Notes: generated by a model not told the origin, from the letters alone. Shown: positions 26,015 to 34,483, counted from the first letter of the stretch. The stretch: DNA of 64,000 nt from Fimenecus sp051881435 (GCA_051881435.1 JBJEPW010000042.1:1-64000); one strand, 5' to 3'. Numbers and translations are program-made.

Positions 26015-26881
26015 TTATCTCCCCATGGCTCTTTTGAACTCATAGCACATTCTTACAACGAGCAAATTATTATTGCAGTTTCGGTCAATGGAGTCTGTCA
26101 ACTCACTGCACACCTGTTCCAGCTTCATAAGTGATTTTGATGTCAGACTGCCGCAAAGAGCGTTCACCTCATCGGAAAATCTGAAATCGCGGCAAAATCC
26201 ACTTTTTTTGACCAATGCGTCCCTGAAAATCTCTGCAAGCAAAAGCAATACATTTTTTGCGAACTGCGAATTTTTTTGGAATACGGCTGTTTCTTCCATA
26301 AGACTTAATTCATTAACGCTCAACAGCGCATTAACAAAGTTTTTTACCGCCTGTTCCTCTTTTTCGCTGATTTCTGCTTCCGGGCTTGCCAGCGAATACA
26401 CGCAAGCCCTTGAAAGAACTGTTTCAAGCATTGTGCTTTTTGATGTGGTAACAATTATAAAATAGACATATGACGGCGGCTCCTCCAAAATCTTTAAAAG
26501 GGCATTTTGCGCCTGCTCGTTCATATTCTGACCGTTTTTTAATATATAGATTTTTTTATCGCTCTCATTAGGCACTATAAAGGCGTTACTGCGGATTTCC
26601 CTGACGGAATCCACGGTAAAGCTTTTGCTTTTTCCCTTTGTGCCGTCTGTTTCAAACACATCGGGGTGACCGCCCTTTTGATATTTCTTACAGGGAGAAC
26701 ACTCGCCGCAGGGTTTAATTTTGCCCTGACACAAAAGGCAGTTTGCAGTAAAGCGTGCAAGCTCCTCGCCGTCCGTTTCATTCTGGCACTCAATAAGCAC
26801 GCCGTGGGGAAGAGTGCCCTGCTGTGCTGACAAGGCGATTTCGCCGCAGAGCTTATCCTTTTTTTCTATGTTGTTCATCAT
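26015..26881 (-). CDS. holB: DNA polymerase III delta' subunit
   Basis: 288-residue clamp-loader subunit. The zinc module is in CLLCQGKIKPCGECSPCKKY (about 48-67). The sensor-like region is IYILKNGQNMNEQAQNALLKILEEPP (about 106-131, in pieces), with SRAC (about 152-155) as the arginine-finger motif. The Walker A lysine is absent, as expected for delta'. The start overlaps the darA stop (ATATGATG), and no separate ribosome binding site is seen, so coupling is likely. Two adjacent ATGs make the exact start uncertain by one codon. Confidence 0.93.
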   Translation of the reverse strand: MMNNIEKKDKLCGEIALSAQQGTLPHGVLIECQNETDGEELARFTANCLLCQGKIKPCGECSPCKKYQKGGHPDVFETDGTKGKSKSFTVDSVREIRSNAFIVPNESDKKIYILKNGQNMNEQAQNALLKILEEPPSYVYFIIVTTSKSTMLETVLSRACVYSLASPEAEISEKEEQAVKNFVNALLSVNELSLMEETAVFQKNSQFAKNVLLLLAEIFRDALVKKSGFCRDFRFSDEVNALCGSLTSKSLMKLEQVCSELTDSIDRNCNNNLLVVRMCYEFKRAMGR

Positions 26882-27204
26882 ATCTTATAAAACTGCTCCA
26901 CATCAATCACAAAAATCGTGGCTCCTCCGACTGTTACCTCAACGGGCATGGACGAGAGCATGGACTCCCCTATATATGTAGTGTTCACAGGTGTGATTTT
27001 CTTACGCTGACTGCTGTACTGACCGATAATGTTTATTACATCGTCAGTCTTTTTCTCCTCAACGCCGATAAGCAAGGTTACATTGCCTGCTCTTAAAAAT
27101 CCGCCCGAGGTTGAAAGCTTTGTTACGGTATAACCTGCTTTTGTTAAGTGAGACATAACAGCGGACGCATCGTCGCTGTTGATAATGGCAATAACAAGCT
27201 TCAC
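26878..27204 (-). CDS. darA: Cyclic-di-AMP receptor DarA (P-II-like)
   Basis: 108 residues, P-II-like fold. The stretch KLVIAIINSDDA, TKLSTSGGFLRAGNVTLLIGVE and the C-terminal GGATIFVIDVEQF match the DarA/PstA family, which binds cyclic-di-AMP. AAGGAG lies before the GTG at 27204, giving the family-typical start KLVIAI; an upstream GTG in frame is less likely. First gene of the darA-holB-ricT cluster; the upstream tmk of Bacillus is not present here. Confidence 0.92.
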   Translation of the reverse strand: MKLVIAIINSDDASAVMSHLTKAGYTVTKLSTSGGFLRAGNVTLLIGVEEKKTDDVINIIGQYSSQRKKITPVNTTYIGESMLSSMPVEVTVGGATIFVIDVEQFYKI

Positions 27205-27219
27205 AAAAACCACTCCTTA

Positions 27220-28161
27220 TCACAGACTTTGTGCAATCGCTATCATTACAGGCATTGTCACTATTGACAACACGCTGATAAAAGCCGTAACCTTTGATGC
27301 CAGCGCGGTATCACGGTTATACTTCGCCGCAAACATAACAGTGTTGTTCGCGGTGGGTGCGGCAGAACTCAAAACGCAAGCGGCAAGCAAAGTACCGCTG
27401 AATCCCGCAAGGCGCAGACAACCTATTGTTATTAACGGCAAAACTATAATTTTAACAAGCGCCGTTACGAAAATGCGCTTATCAGACAAAAGCGTTTTCC
27501 AATCGGCAGAGGCTAAATATGTTCCGAACATAACCATTGCCAGCGGAGTGTTTAGGTCCGCAAGGTAAGAAACAGGCGAATATATAACCTGAGGCAGTTT
27601 TATTTGCAAAAGGAAAAGCGGAAGGCCTAATACAACGCCCACAACGCCGGGATTTACAATCAGTTTTTTTAACCCGAACTTTGCACCCTCGCCCTTTCCC
27701 TGCATAACACGGACTCCGTGAGTAAAGGAAAGAATGTTAAAGGGCACCAAAATTACCGAGCAATAAAAAACTCCCTCATCGCCCAAAACCGCCTGCGCCA
27801 GCGGCAAAGCCATATAGCCCACATTACCGTAAACACACGCATATTTAAAGATGCAGGCGGTATCCTTATCTCCCTTATTGAAAAGGAGTGCAGAGATTGC
27901 CATTGCAGCCAAATGGAAAAACACGCCGCCTAAAAACGCCATTAAAAGACCTTTCAGCGCGTCGCGGTTATATTCCATTGACAAAAACGAACGGATAATG
28001 ATGGCAGGCGCTACAATATAAAACAGTAAATCGGTAGTAAGCCGTGACGCTTTTTCCGTATAGATACCCGTTTTGTGACAAACAAAGCCCACCATTGCCA
28101 CAAGGAACAGTATTACTACCTGCGTAAAAGCGACATAAACATTACTTAAAAAAGCCATCAA
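27220..28161 (-). CDS. AEC-family (auxin efflux carrier-like) transporter
   Basis: 313 residues with about 10 membrane helices. Family features are an N-terminal VGFVCHKTGI, YGNVGYMALPLAQAVLG (about 120-136) and NTPLAMVMFGTYLA (about 201-214), near the inverted-repeat crossover, and APTANNTVMFAAKY near the C-terminus. Bacterial members move malate, malonate or other small carboxylates; the substrate is not known. Citrate synthase lies two genes upstream, which would suit a carboxylate carrier but proves nothing. It precedes darA by 15 bp. Confidence 0.87.
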   Translation of the reverse strand: MMAFLSNVYVAFTQVVILFLVAMVGFVCHKTGIYTEKASRLTTDLLFYIVAPAIIIRSFLSMEYNRDALKGLLMAFLGGVFFHLAAMAISALLFNKGDKDTACIFKYACVYGNVGYMALPLAQAVLGDEGVFYCSVILVPFNILSFTHGVRVMQGKGEGAKFGLKKLIVNPGVVGVVLGLPLFLLQIKLPQVIYSPVSYLADLNTPLAMVMFGTYLASADWKTLLSDKRIFVTALVKIIVLPLITIGCLRLAGFSGTLLAACVLSSAAPTANNTVMFAAKYNRDTALASKVTAFISVLSIVTMPVMIAIAQSL

Positions 28162-28164
28162 AAA

Positions 28165-29121
28165 TTACTCCGAAAGAAAATTATCGTCAATCTCCGTTTC
28201 CTCCTGCTTTTCGGAGCCGGATTTTTTCAAAAGCTCCGCAGAGTCATTTTCCTTGGCACACTTTATTGCATTTAAAATATATGCAAAGGCAAACAGCGCA
28301 AATCCTAAATCGCAGAGAGAAAATGGATATTCATCGGGAAGTCTTGACGCATTACCCGTTAAAATCATAATAAGGCGGGGCAGATTTGCCGTTGTGCAGA
28401 AGAAAATGCACACAAACCCTGATGAGAAAAGGCTTCTCATTGCTGTTCCTGCTGAAAGTCCCGACGAAATTCTGGCAAACGCCAAAAGGAAAATCATCAT
28501 AAATGCAAGCATAAATATTTCAAACATCAAATCCGAAACATTTATATAAGCTATTTTTCTCACAAAACGCAAAACTATTCTGCTCATGCACCAAAACAGC
28601 GGAGTAATGGCAAGAAATTTATACTGCGAATATGTTGTTCTGCCGTCGATATACGAAATTCCGAAAACAAGCATATATATTGCGGCAAGAACTCCGATAA
28701 CAGCTTCGATAATCAAGGGAATCTGCCCTTGATTCAAAGTACCCATAAGAGATATTTCTGCGGCGGTAAAGCTCTTAATGTTTATAAAGAAAGATGAAAA
28801 TGCGGAAATAACATCAATAACAATGCCTATGGCAAAAATGATTGAAGCTGCCGCAAGCAATTTATTGCGCCTGTACGGAGATTTTGACGCGGGAATATTC
28901 TTTGAAAGAGTTGTCAAGATATACGGCACGATTATTGCGAGAGCCGCAAGAGCATACATCACATAAACGGACCAATCAACATTTTTGTAAAATCCCGTAT
29001 CCTCCTCAACTATGCTCAGAAGCTGATACATTCTCAAAGGAACAGCCAAAACCAAAATGCCGAGTACGGTATAAAGAGATGATAAGGGCTTAATTTTTTC
29101 GTATTTTCCTTTTATTTTCAT
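28165..29121 (-). CDS. Polytopic membrane protein of unknown function
   Basis: 318 residues with about eight hydrophobic segments, starting MKIKGKYEKIKPLSSLY and ending in a charged tail (KSGSEKQEETEIDDN). I recognise no motif. Similar uncharacterised proteins are common in Oscillospiraceae. It lies between citrate synthase (5 bp) and the AEC transporter (3 bp), so it belongs to the same operon. Confidence 0.75.
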   Translation of the reverse strand: MKIKGKYEKIKPLSSLYTVLGILVLAVPLRMYQLLSIVEEDTGFYKNVDWSVYVMYALAALAIIVPYILTTLSKNIPASKSPYRRNKLLAAASIIFAIGIVIDVISAFSSFFINIKSFTAAEISLMGTLNQGQIPLIIEAVIGVLAAIYMLVFGISYIDGRTTYSQYKFLAITPLFWCMSRIVLRFVRKIAYINVSDLMFEIFMLAFMMIFLLAFARISSGLSAGTAMRSLFSSGFVCIFFCTTANLPRLIMILTGNASRLPDEYPFSLCDLGFALFAFAYILNAIKCAKENDSAELLKKSGSEKQEETEIDDNFLSE

Positions 29122-29126
29122 AGCAA

Positions 29127-30542
29127 TTATCTCTCCTCAATGGGAATATACTCTTTTTGGATTCCCTCTGTGCGCGGAATACGGTCGGACATAGGCACAT
29201 AAGCGCGGGGAATTGTTACATTTTTATAAGCGGGACGGACAATTTTGCCGTTTGATGTAATTTCCTCAATTCTGTGAGCTGACCAGCCGGCTGTTCTTGC
29301 CGCCATAAATATAGGTGTAAACAAATCCTGAGGAATACCCAGCATATCGTAAATAAGACCTGAATACAAATCCACATTGGCACAGATTTTTTTCTTATCT
29401 CCCCTGTATTTAGCGAAAAGCTCGGGAGTGAGCTGTTCGATAAGGCTTAAAAGCTTAAATTCGTCCTCTCTGCCCTTTTTCTTTGAAAAATCATCGGCGT
29501 AACGGCGGAGAATTACTGCTCTCGGGTCGGAAAGAGTATAAACCGCGTGGCCCATACCGTAAATAAGTCCCGAACCATCGCCTGCCTGCTTATTCATTAT
29601 TTTGGTAAGATAATCGGCAACCTTGGCTTCATCGGTAATATCGGAAACATTCTGCTTAATATCCTCAACCATTTTATAAACCTTTATATTCGCGCCGCCG
29701 TGACGGGGGCCTTTTAGCGAACCGATTCCTGCCGCGATTGCTGAATAGGTATCTGTTCCGCTTGATGTTATACAGCGTGTTGTAAAGGTGGAGTTGTTTC
29801 CGCCGCCGTGCTCCGCGTGAATAATCATACAGATGTCAAGAAGCTTTGCCTCCTCGGGAGTGAACTTCTTATCGTTTCTGATTGAACGGAGAATTGACTC
29901 TGCCGTTCCCAGCTCCGGCTTGTTCTGGTGGAAGAACATACTCTTTTTATCATATACGCGGCGTTTAACCTGATATGCGCTTGTCATAATTACGGGTATC
30001 TGGGCTATGAGCTGAATACACTGACGAAGCACATTTTCAGCAGAGGTATCGTCGGGGTTAGGGTCGTAGGAATAAAGAGCCAGCACACTGCGCGCCACCT
30101 TGTTCATTACATCGGGCGACGGTGCTTTCATAATCATATCCTCAATAAATTCATCGGGAAGCTCACGGCATTCCGCCAAAACCTTCTTGAAAACATCAAG
30201 CTGACCTTTTGTGGGCAAAGCGCCGAAAAGAAGAAGCCAAACAACCTCTTCATAACCGAAACGGTCTTCTTTTTCACAGTTTTCAACTATATCTGACATA
30301 TTTATTCCGCGGTATATAAGGCGACCGTCCTTGGGAACGCGCTCACCGTCGTCAATATAATACCCTTCAACGGAGCAAATTCTTGTAAGTCCTGCAAGAA
30401 CGCCTGTTCCATCGGCATTACGAAGTCCTCTCTTTACATCGAATCTTCCGTAATAGTCTGGGTTTATCTGGTTATTTTTTTTGAGCTCCTCACATAAACT
30501 TGAAAGAGCCTCGTTGGAGATACTGGAAATATACTCTGACAA
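29127..30542 (-). CDS. gltA: Citrate synthase
   Basis: 471 residues. It condenses acetyl-CoA and oxaloacetate to citrate. The catalytic His-His-Asp set is in MIIHAEHGGGNNSTFTTR (first His, about 240) and YGMGHAVYTLSDPRA (second His, about 324), with an Asp further on near KREDE-like LFTPIF. It carries an N-terminal extension of about 50 residues relative to the short bacterial form, as in many Clostridia. A 2-methylcitrate synthase role cannot be excluded. It is divergent from spoIID; an AGGAGGTAG ribosome site precedes the ATG. Confidence 0.92.
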   Translation of the reverse strand: MSEYISSISNEALSSLCEELKKNNQINPDYYGRFDVKRGLRNADGTGVLAGLTRICSVEGYYIDDGERVPKDGRLIYRGINMSDIVENCEKEDRFGYEEVVWLLLFGALPTKGQLDVFKKVLAECRELPDEFIEDMIMKAPSPDVMNKVARSVLALYSYDPNPDDTSAENVLRQCIQLIAQIPVIMTSAYQVKRRVYDKKSMFFHQNKPELGTAESILRSIRNDKKFTPEEAKLLDICMIIHAEHGGGNNSTFTTRCITSSGTDTYSAIAAGIGSLKGPRHGGANIKVYKMVEDIKQNVSDITDEAKVADYLTKIMNKQAGDGSGLIYGMGHAVYTLSDPRAVILRRYADDFSKKKGREDEFKLLSLIEQLTPELFAKYRGDKKKICANVDLYSGLIYDMLGIPQDLFTPIFMAARTAGWSAHRIEEITSNGKIVRPAYKNVTIPRAYVPMSDRIPRTEGIQKEYIPIEER

Positions 30543-30634
30543 AAAAACTACCTCCTATACCAATAGTTATCCAATCTAATCCTTATTATTTTATAACATT
30601 CAGGAAATAAAGTCAACAAAAGGGAGCGATAAAA

Positions 30635-31624
30635 ATGAAAAGTTACACTTTGTTATGCTTTTTTTTGGCGCTTGCAATGATAATATGTCCCCTTTGCTCC
30701 GTAAAAAAAGCCACCGATGCAATTTCTAATGAATTTTTCAAAAATGGCACCGTTGAAAACGATGAATCAAACGCTGTCATCAAAGCTGATGACGCCACGG
30801 TAAAGATTATGTCGGCAAGCAGTCAGAATATTACCGAGGTTGGGCTGAGGGAATATCTTATCGGTGCGGTGGCGGCAGAGATGAGCCCCGTGTATCATGA
30901 AGAAGCCATTAAAGCACAGGTTATTGCGTCACACACTATGCTTCAGTACTCAAAGCTTCACAAAAGCGATGATTTAAACGGCGCCGATATTTCGGACAGC
31001 AGCGGAACGCATCAAGGGTATATAAATGCAGATGAGCAAAAGGAAAAATGGGGCGATAACTACGAAAAACACCGTGAAAAAATCGAAAAGTGCGTGGACG
31101 AGGTTATCAGTCTTACTTTGCAATACAACGGTGAGCCGATTACCGCCGCTTTTCACGCCATAAGCAACGGGCAAACGGAAAACGCAAGCGATGTTTGGGG
31201 CGGAGATTATCCGTATCTTATATCCGTCACAAGCGACGGCGACAAGCTTTCCCCCGACTACTCCTCGGAGGTTCCTGTGAGCGCTGATGAATTTAAAGAC
31301 GCTGTTGAAAAACAAGGTGCAGTTTTAGACGAGGACGCATCAAAATGGATTGAAGAAATTAAAAGAACGCCTACCGGCATGGTAAAGGAAATAACCATAG
31401 GCGGTAAAGCGTTCAAGGGAACGGATATCAGGTCGTATTTTTCGCTGAAAAGCAGTACATTTAACTACACATTTAAAGACGGCGGATTTATTTTCGCCGT
31501 CAGCGGCTACGGTCACGGCGTGGGAATGAGCCAATACGGAGCCGATTTTATGGCAAGGCAGGGGTTTTCATATAAAGAGATTTTGGCGCATTATTATCCC
31601 GGTACGGAATTAGTTGGGGGATGA
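30635..31624 (+). CDS. spoIID: Stage II sporulation protein D
   Basis: 329 residues: a signal/anchor helix (about 1-25), then the SpoIID/LytB lytic transglycosylase domain. It cuts stem-peptide-free glycan during engulfment. Recognisable features are VGLREYLIGAVAAEMSP (catalytic Glu about 87), EAIKAQVIASHT, YVHA-like AFHAISNGQTENA, DIRSYFSLKSS and the C-terminal GYGHGVGMSQYGADFMARQG with HYYPGT. GGGAG precedes the ATG. Normally under sigma-E; I cannot see a clear sigma-E promoter. This is the strongest sign that the organism sporulates or descends from sporulators. Confidence 0.95.
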   Translation: MKSYTLLCFFLALAMIICPLCSVKKATDAISNEFFKNGTVENDESNAVIKADDATVKIMSASSQNITEVGLREYLIGAVAAEMSPVYHEEAIKAQVIASHTMLQYSKLHKSDDLNGADISDSSGTHQGYINADEQKEKWGDNYEKHREKIEKCVDEVISLTLQYNGEPITAAFHAISNGQTENASDVWGGDYPYLISVTSDGDKLSPDYSSEVPVSADEFKDAVEKQGAVLDEDASKWIEEIKRTPTGMVKEITIGGKAFKGTDIRSYFSLKSSTFNYTFKDGGFIFAVSGYGHGVGMSQYGADFMARQGFSYKEILAHYYPGTELVGG

Positions 31625-31654
31625 TTGGTATTTACACAAAAAACAGTAAAATCG

Positions 31655-31735
31655 TAGTGGCGGGGCTTAAGTGCCCGCCCGAGAAATCATATGCGCCAAT
31701 GGTGGTTTTGTAGGGTACCATCGCCCTACATTACA
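31655..31735. repeat. REP-like palindromic units (two)
   Basis: GTAGTGGCGGGGCTTAAGTG at 31656-31675, running on into CCCGCCC, and TAGGGTACCATCGCCCTACA at 31712-31731 are two members of the GTAGGG-edged palindrome family. Confidence 0.7.
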
Positions 31736-31763
31736 ATCAAAGAACCGTACCCTGATTGCTCCT

Positions 31764-32156
31764 TTATTTTTTCTTTTTAGTGTTGTATTTATAAATAAGT
31801 CCCATAATTATAAAATGACTCTTATCAATTAAAATTATACAACAATAAATCACATATAGAACATATATCATTTTATAATAACAATTCCAATAAAGAAAAA
31901 GAAGGATTATAACATCAACAAGTCCCATTATTACATAAAATACTGCAAGATAAAATTCAAAACAGATAAATCTGGGAATTGTGTTTTGCTTAACTTTAAA
32001 GAACTTTTTTATCCAACTTGGCGTATGACAATAATGATTTGGATAGTAACGAGAATTGATACATATCTCTTTTATCGCAGTGATTGCAGAATTTTTATCA
32101 CTAATAAAACACGCAAATGACATAAGTACAAAAAGAAAAATGAAAATTTTTAACAT
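31764..32156 (-). CDS. Small membrane protein, hypothetical
   Basis: 130 residues, AT-rich. It has an N-terminal hydrophobic segment (MLKIFIFLFVLMSFACF), a central basic stretch (WIKKFFKVKQ) and two more helices (about 68-90 and 96-115), ending in KKKK. GGGAG lies 8 nt before the ATG, which supports it as real. It sits alone between two repeat fields and shows no recognisable motif. Lower G+C than its neighbours hints at acquisition. Confidence 0.5.
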   Translation of the reverse strand: MLKIFIFLFVLMSFACFISDKNSAITAIKEICINSRYYPNHYCHTPSWIKKFFKVKQNTIPRFICFEFYLAVFYVIMGLVDVIILLFLYWNCYYKMIYVLYVIYCCIILIDKSHFIIMGLIYKYNTKKKK

Positions 32157-32204
32157 TATTTTTCTCCCATTTTATATGAATGAGGACAGGGAGCTGTTCT
32201 CTGT

Positions 32205-32310
32205 ATTCCTTTTTTGTTCTTACGGGCGGGCACGGAGACCCGCCCCTACAAGCACGCCGTGGGTTTTTGCATAATTTGCGGGACGATGTTTGGCTCTGTC
32301 CCCTACAAAT
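32205..32310. repeat. REP-like palindromic units (two)
   Basis: ACGGGCGGGCACGGAGACCC at 32220-32239, followed by GCCCCTAC, is nearly identical to the unit at 53263-53287. GGACGATGTTTGGCTCTGTC at 32280-32299, followed by CCCTAC, is a weaker palindrome of the same edge type. Confidence 0.72.
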
Positions 32311-32342
32311 TGCATTTAATTTGAGAGTATCGCTCCGTTTAT

Positions 32343-32453
32343 GCCCCCTCTGACGAGGGGACCGGCAAATGCGAAGCATTTGTCTGGGGGAGAGATTTTC
32401 TTTCTCTCCCTCCGTCACGGATAAGCCGTGCCACCTCCCTCGTCAGAGGGAGG
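32343..32453. repeat. MITE-like palindromic element, copy 2
   Basis: About 111 bp, in the opposite orientation to copy 1. Ends are GCCCCCTCTGACGAGGGG and CCTCCCTCGTCAGAGGGAGG (32434-32453). The core keeps CTGGGGGAGAG and CTCTCCCTCCGTCA but has different hairpin tips (AAATGCGAAGCATTT and CACGGATAAGCCGTG). The next 50 bp (about 32500-32535) contain a REP-like unit GTAGGGGTGATTCGCGAATT. Confidence 0.75.
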
Positions 32454-32582
32454 AATAATGGTTTGTCGCGAACACTGACATTTACAAATTTTAATTTGTC
32501 TATTTCATCGTAGGGGTGATTCGCGAATTGCTCCTACTTCTATCAGTCCGTTTTTATTATACAACTTTCTATAAAAAGTAAA

Positions 32583-32626
32583 CCCCAAAGACTAACGCCT
32601 TTGGGGCTTTGGTGATCCACCGGAGA
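32583..32626 (-). other. Outer tRNA-Lys 3'-end fragment with terminator
   Basis: On the minus strand, 32608-32626 is a 19-nt copy of the tRNA-Lys 3' terminus including CCA (+ strand GGTGATCCACCGGAGA at 32611-32626). It is followed by a terminator stem CCCCAAAG/CTTTGGGG (32583-32605) and a T-rich tract. The match stops abruptly at 32627. It probably marks the original 3' end of the tRNA gene before an older insertion. Confidence 0.65.
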
Positions 32627-32695
32627 CCCGACAAGGCAAAGCCTTGTCGATTTGCTTCGCAAATATCCTATTTTATGTCCCTTTTGCTGACGCAA

Positions 32696-32735
32696 AAGAT
32701 GGACGATGGAGTTCGAATCTCCGCAATGCCAAAAA
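32696..32735 (+). other. tRNA-like T-arm/acceptor remnant
   Basis: Plus strand GATGGAGTTCGAATCTCC followed by GCAATGCCA looks like a T-arm plus acceptor 3' strand of a tRNA, but no matching 5' half is upstream (the acceptor partner would read GGCATTG). Upstream sequence instead contains small AGGCAAAGCCT and TTTGCTTCGCAAA palindromes. Confidence 0.45.
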
Positions 32736-32736
32736 A

Positions 32737-32770
32737 GAAACAGCCCGATTATATCGGACTGTTCTTTTTT
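32737..32770 (-). terminator. Terminator behind the attL tRNA-Lys 3' end
   Basis: AACAG-CCGAT and ATCGG-CTGTT arms (about 32738-32764) with A and T runs on both sides. On the minus strand it directly follows the CCA of the tRNA fragment at 32770. Confidence 0.8.
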
Positions 32771-32817
32771 GGTGATCCACCGGAGATTCGAACTCCGGAC
32801 ACCTTGATTAAAAGTCA
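32770..32817. other. attL: 48-bp duplicate of the tRNA-Lys 3' half
   Basis: Identical over 48 bp to 46256-46303, beginning TGGTGATCCACCGGAGATTC and ending AAAAGTCA. It corresponds to the minus-strand tRNA from the anticodon stem to CCA. The sequence diverges at both sides (CAT versus AGT on the right). Confidence 0.92.
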
Positions 32818-32884
32818 CATAAAAATAACAATTTACCAACTGTTATAAATATTTCACGAACTTGCATACGATAAACAAATATTT

Positions 32885-33430
32885 TTAAGTAATATTTCTT
32901 TGATTTCTAAGTTCTTTATCATAATTTTGCATATTACTTACGATTTGCGAAAGTCTATCGTCTTCACTCTTGTCAAATAAATATTCAGCAATTATTTTTG
33001 GAAGAATTATAATTGATGTTATGACAGACGCAAATGATGTAATAAGCGGAGCCAATAATTCTAAAATACTTATATTTTTTACACTTCGCATATATAACCC
33101 TGCAAAAATGGTTGCCACAAAAGACAATATTAACATAATCACTATAACCATTGTTATTACAAAAAAAGCAATCTTCATTCCCCTCTTATGTTTTTGACTT
33201 TTATCGGACGAAACAACATAATTGTTTAACAGATTAACAAAAGATTGATTATGCTTTTTCAATAAATTTTCATCACTATCATTTAATGACTCTTCCGTTG
33301 AAATTTCTAATAAATGTGAATTGTGACCTAACAAAATCCTATTTACTCGTTCTTTTTCAATAAACGGAATATCCTTTTTAGATACATTAATTGGTTTAGG
33401 ATTCATATCAGGTACTCCGTTATCAGCCAT
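32885..33430 (-). CDS. Two-helix membrane protein paired with ImmA-like protease
   Basis: 181 residues, not recognised. A hydrophilic N-terminal domain (about 1-85) is followed by two membrane helices (about 88-114 and 120-145) and a charged C-terminal tail (EDDRLSQIVSNMQNYDKELR). The start overlaps the last 8 bp of the upstream metallopeptidase gene, so the two are made together. Very AT-rich compared with the host. By position (element edge, outside the lysis block) it is a cargo gene; a membrane effector or substrate of the protease is possible but unproven. Confidence 0.7.
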   Translation of the reverse strand: MADNGVPDMNPKPINVSKKDIPFIEKERVNRILLGHNSHLLEISTEESLNDSDENLLKKHNQSFVNLLNNYVVSSDKSQKHKRGMKIAFFVITMVIVIMLILSFVATIFAGLYMRSVKNISILELLAPLITSFASVITSIIILPKIIAEYLFDKSEDDRLSQIVSNMQNYDKELRNQRNIT

Positions 33431-34007
33431 TCTCTTTTACCTCTGCTAATTTTAATTCATTAATTCTCCTTCTAACTGCTTCGGGTGAGACTTTAAAAAT
33501 ATCAGCTAATTTTTTAGTTGTTTCCAGCAAACTGTTTTCATCAAAGTTTTCATCATACTTCTTTTTAAATTGTTCTTCTGGCATCAATAAACAAGCCGCA
33601 AAATAATTTGCTCTTCTTTCTTCTGCTGTTTCCGACCGTTCATTAGTATAATATGTATTATAATAAGAGATTTGACTTTTTTCATCAAAATCAAATATAT
33701 AATGAGCAATCTCATGAGCTATTGCGAATCTTTTGTGCCCGTAATTGTCGTCCGAATTAACTGCTATGATTTTGTCAGTACCAAAATCTTTTTCGTATTC
33801 CAAACTTATTCCAACTAACCCCGACAATTCTCTTTCGTCAGGAATCATTTCAAAAATCTTAAATCCAATTTCCTTGGCAATATCGATTACTGGAACTGGA
33901 AAAAGTTCTTTAATGTTTGTCCCTTTCAGCAATTCTTTTGAAGCATTTGGCATTTGTTCAAGCTTAGTGTAGTTTTCTCTTATATTACTTATTATTTCTC
34001 TACACAT
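33423..34007 (-). CDS. ImmA/IrrE-family metallo-endopeptidase
   Basis: About 194 residues. The zinc-protease motif HEIAH lies in RFAIAHEIAHYIF, with downstream EERRANYFAACLLMPEEQF typical of the ImmA/IrrE (COG2856) family. Family members cleave phage or ICE repressors to induce gene expression. The C-terminal part (LADIFKVSPEAVRRRINELKL) resembles a small winged or HTH tail. GGAGGAG precedes the ATG at 34007; the 12 codons before it are not needed. It is not next to the CI-like repressor, which lies 8.6 kb away, so its target may be different. Confidence 0.88.
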   Translation of the reverse strand: MCREIISNIRENYTKLEQMPNASKELLKGTNIKELFPVPVIDIAKEIGFKIFEMIPDERELSGLVGISLEYEKDFGTDKIIAVNSDDNYGHKRFAIAHEIAHYIFDFDEKSQISYYNTYYTNERSETAEERRANYFAACLLMPEEQFKKKYDENFDENSLLETTKKLADIFKVSPEAVRRRINELKLAEVKENG

Positions 34008-34065
34008 TTTTACTCCTCCAAAAAAATGGACAATTTTGCCCATAAATACACCTCGTTTACATTTT

Positions 34066-34218
34066 TTTGAACATATATTTTAACAATAAATCCCACATAA
34101 AAATGCTTTAAACTGTTTGTCAAAAAATGTAAATTTGCAGTATTTCATATATAAATTATCATAATTATAACAAAAAAGCAAGAAAATTGTAAAAAAATGC
34201 AAATAAATGCATTTTTTT
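34066..34218. promoter_or_regulatory. AT-rich control region with two inverted repeats
   Basis: The gene-free stretch 34008-34483 holds TTTACATTTTTT/AAAAAATGTAAA (about 34067-34078 and 34123-34134) flanking a minus-strand TTGACA (34118-34123), and a second pair AAAAAAATGCA/TGCATTTTTTT (34191-34201 and 34208-34218). Both probably concern expression of the ImmA-like gene. Between 34219 and 34428 I see no gene. Confidence 0.45.
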
Positions 34219-34428
34219 AACCAATAATCAAAAAACTAAGGAGATACTACAAAAGTATCCCCTATACAAAACACGTGTTTTTAAATTTGTTATATTTATA
34301 TTTTACATCAAGTGCATCATCCTGTCAAGCAGTCGATATTCAAGTACGGTTTCATTGATAAGACAGATGATAAATTTCACTAATAATCAAATATTGGAAT
34401 GGTAGATTTCAAAAAGATATTATATAAA

Positions 34429-34466
34429 AACGCCCTCTGCAAAGGTGATTTCCGATGTAGAGGGTG
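34429..34466 (-). terminator. Terminator after the DUF6514-like gene
   Basis: Arms ACGCCCTCT-GCA and TG-AGAGGGTGT with a T-rich tract on the minus strand. Near-copy of the hairpin at 34858-34896. Confidence 0.75.
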
Positions 34467-34483
34467 TTTGCTTTATCTGACAA

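Noticed and set aside
32696..32735. A complete tRNA on the plus strand
   Set aside because: Only a T-arm and acceptor 3' strand are visible; no D-arm, anticodon arm or matching 5' acceptor is present.
32543..32848. Small open frames across the attL region
   Set aside because: They run through tRNA fragments and terminators and have no supported start.
32885..34007. A classical toxin-antitoxin pair (ImmA with HTH)
   Set aside because: The partner is a membrane protein without a DNA-binding motif, so the label is not supported.
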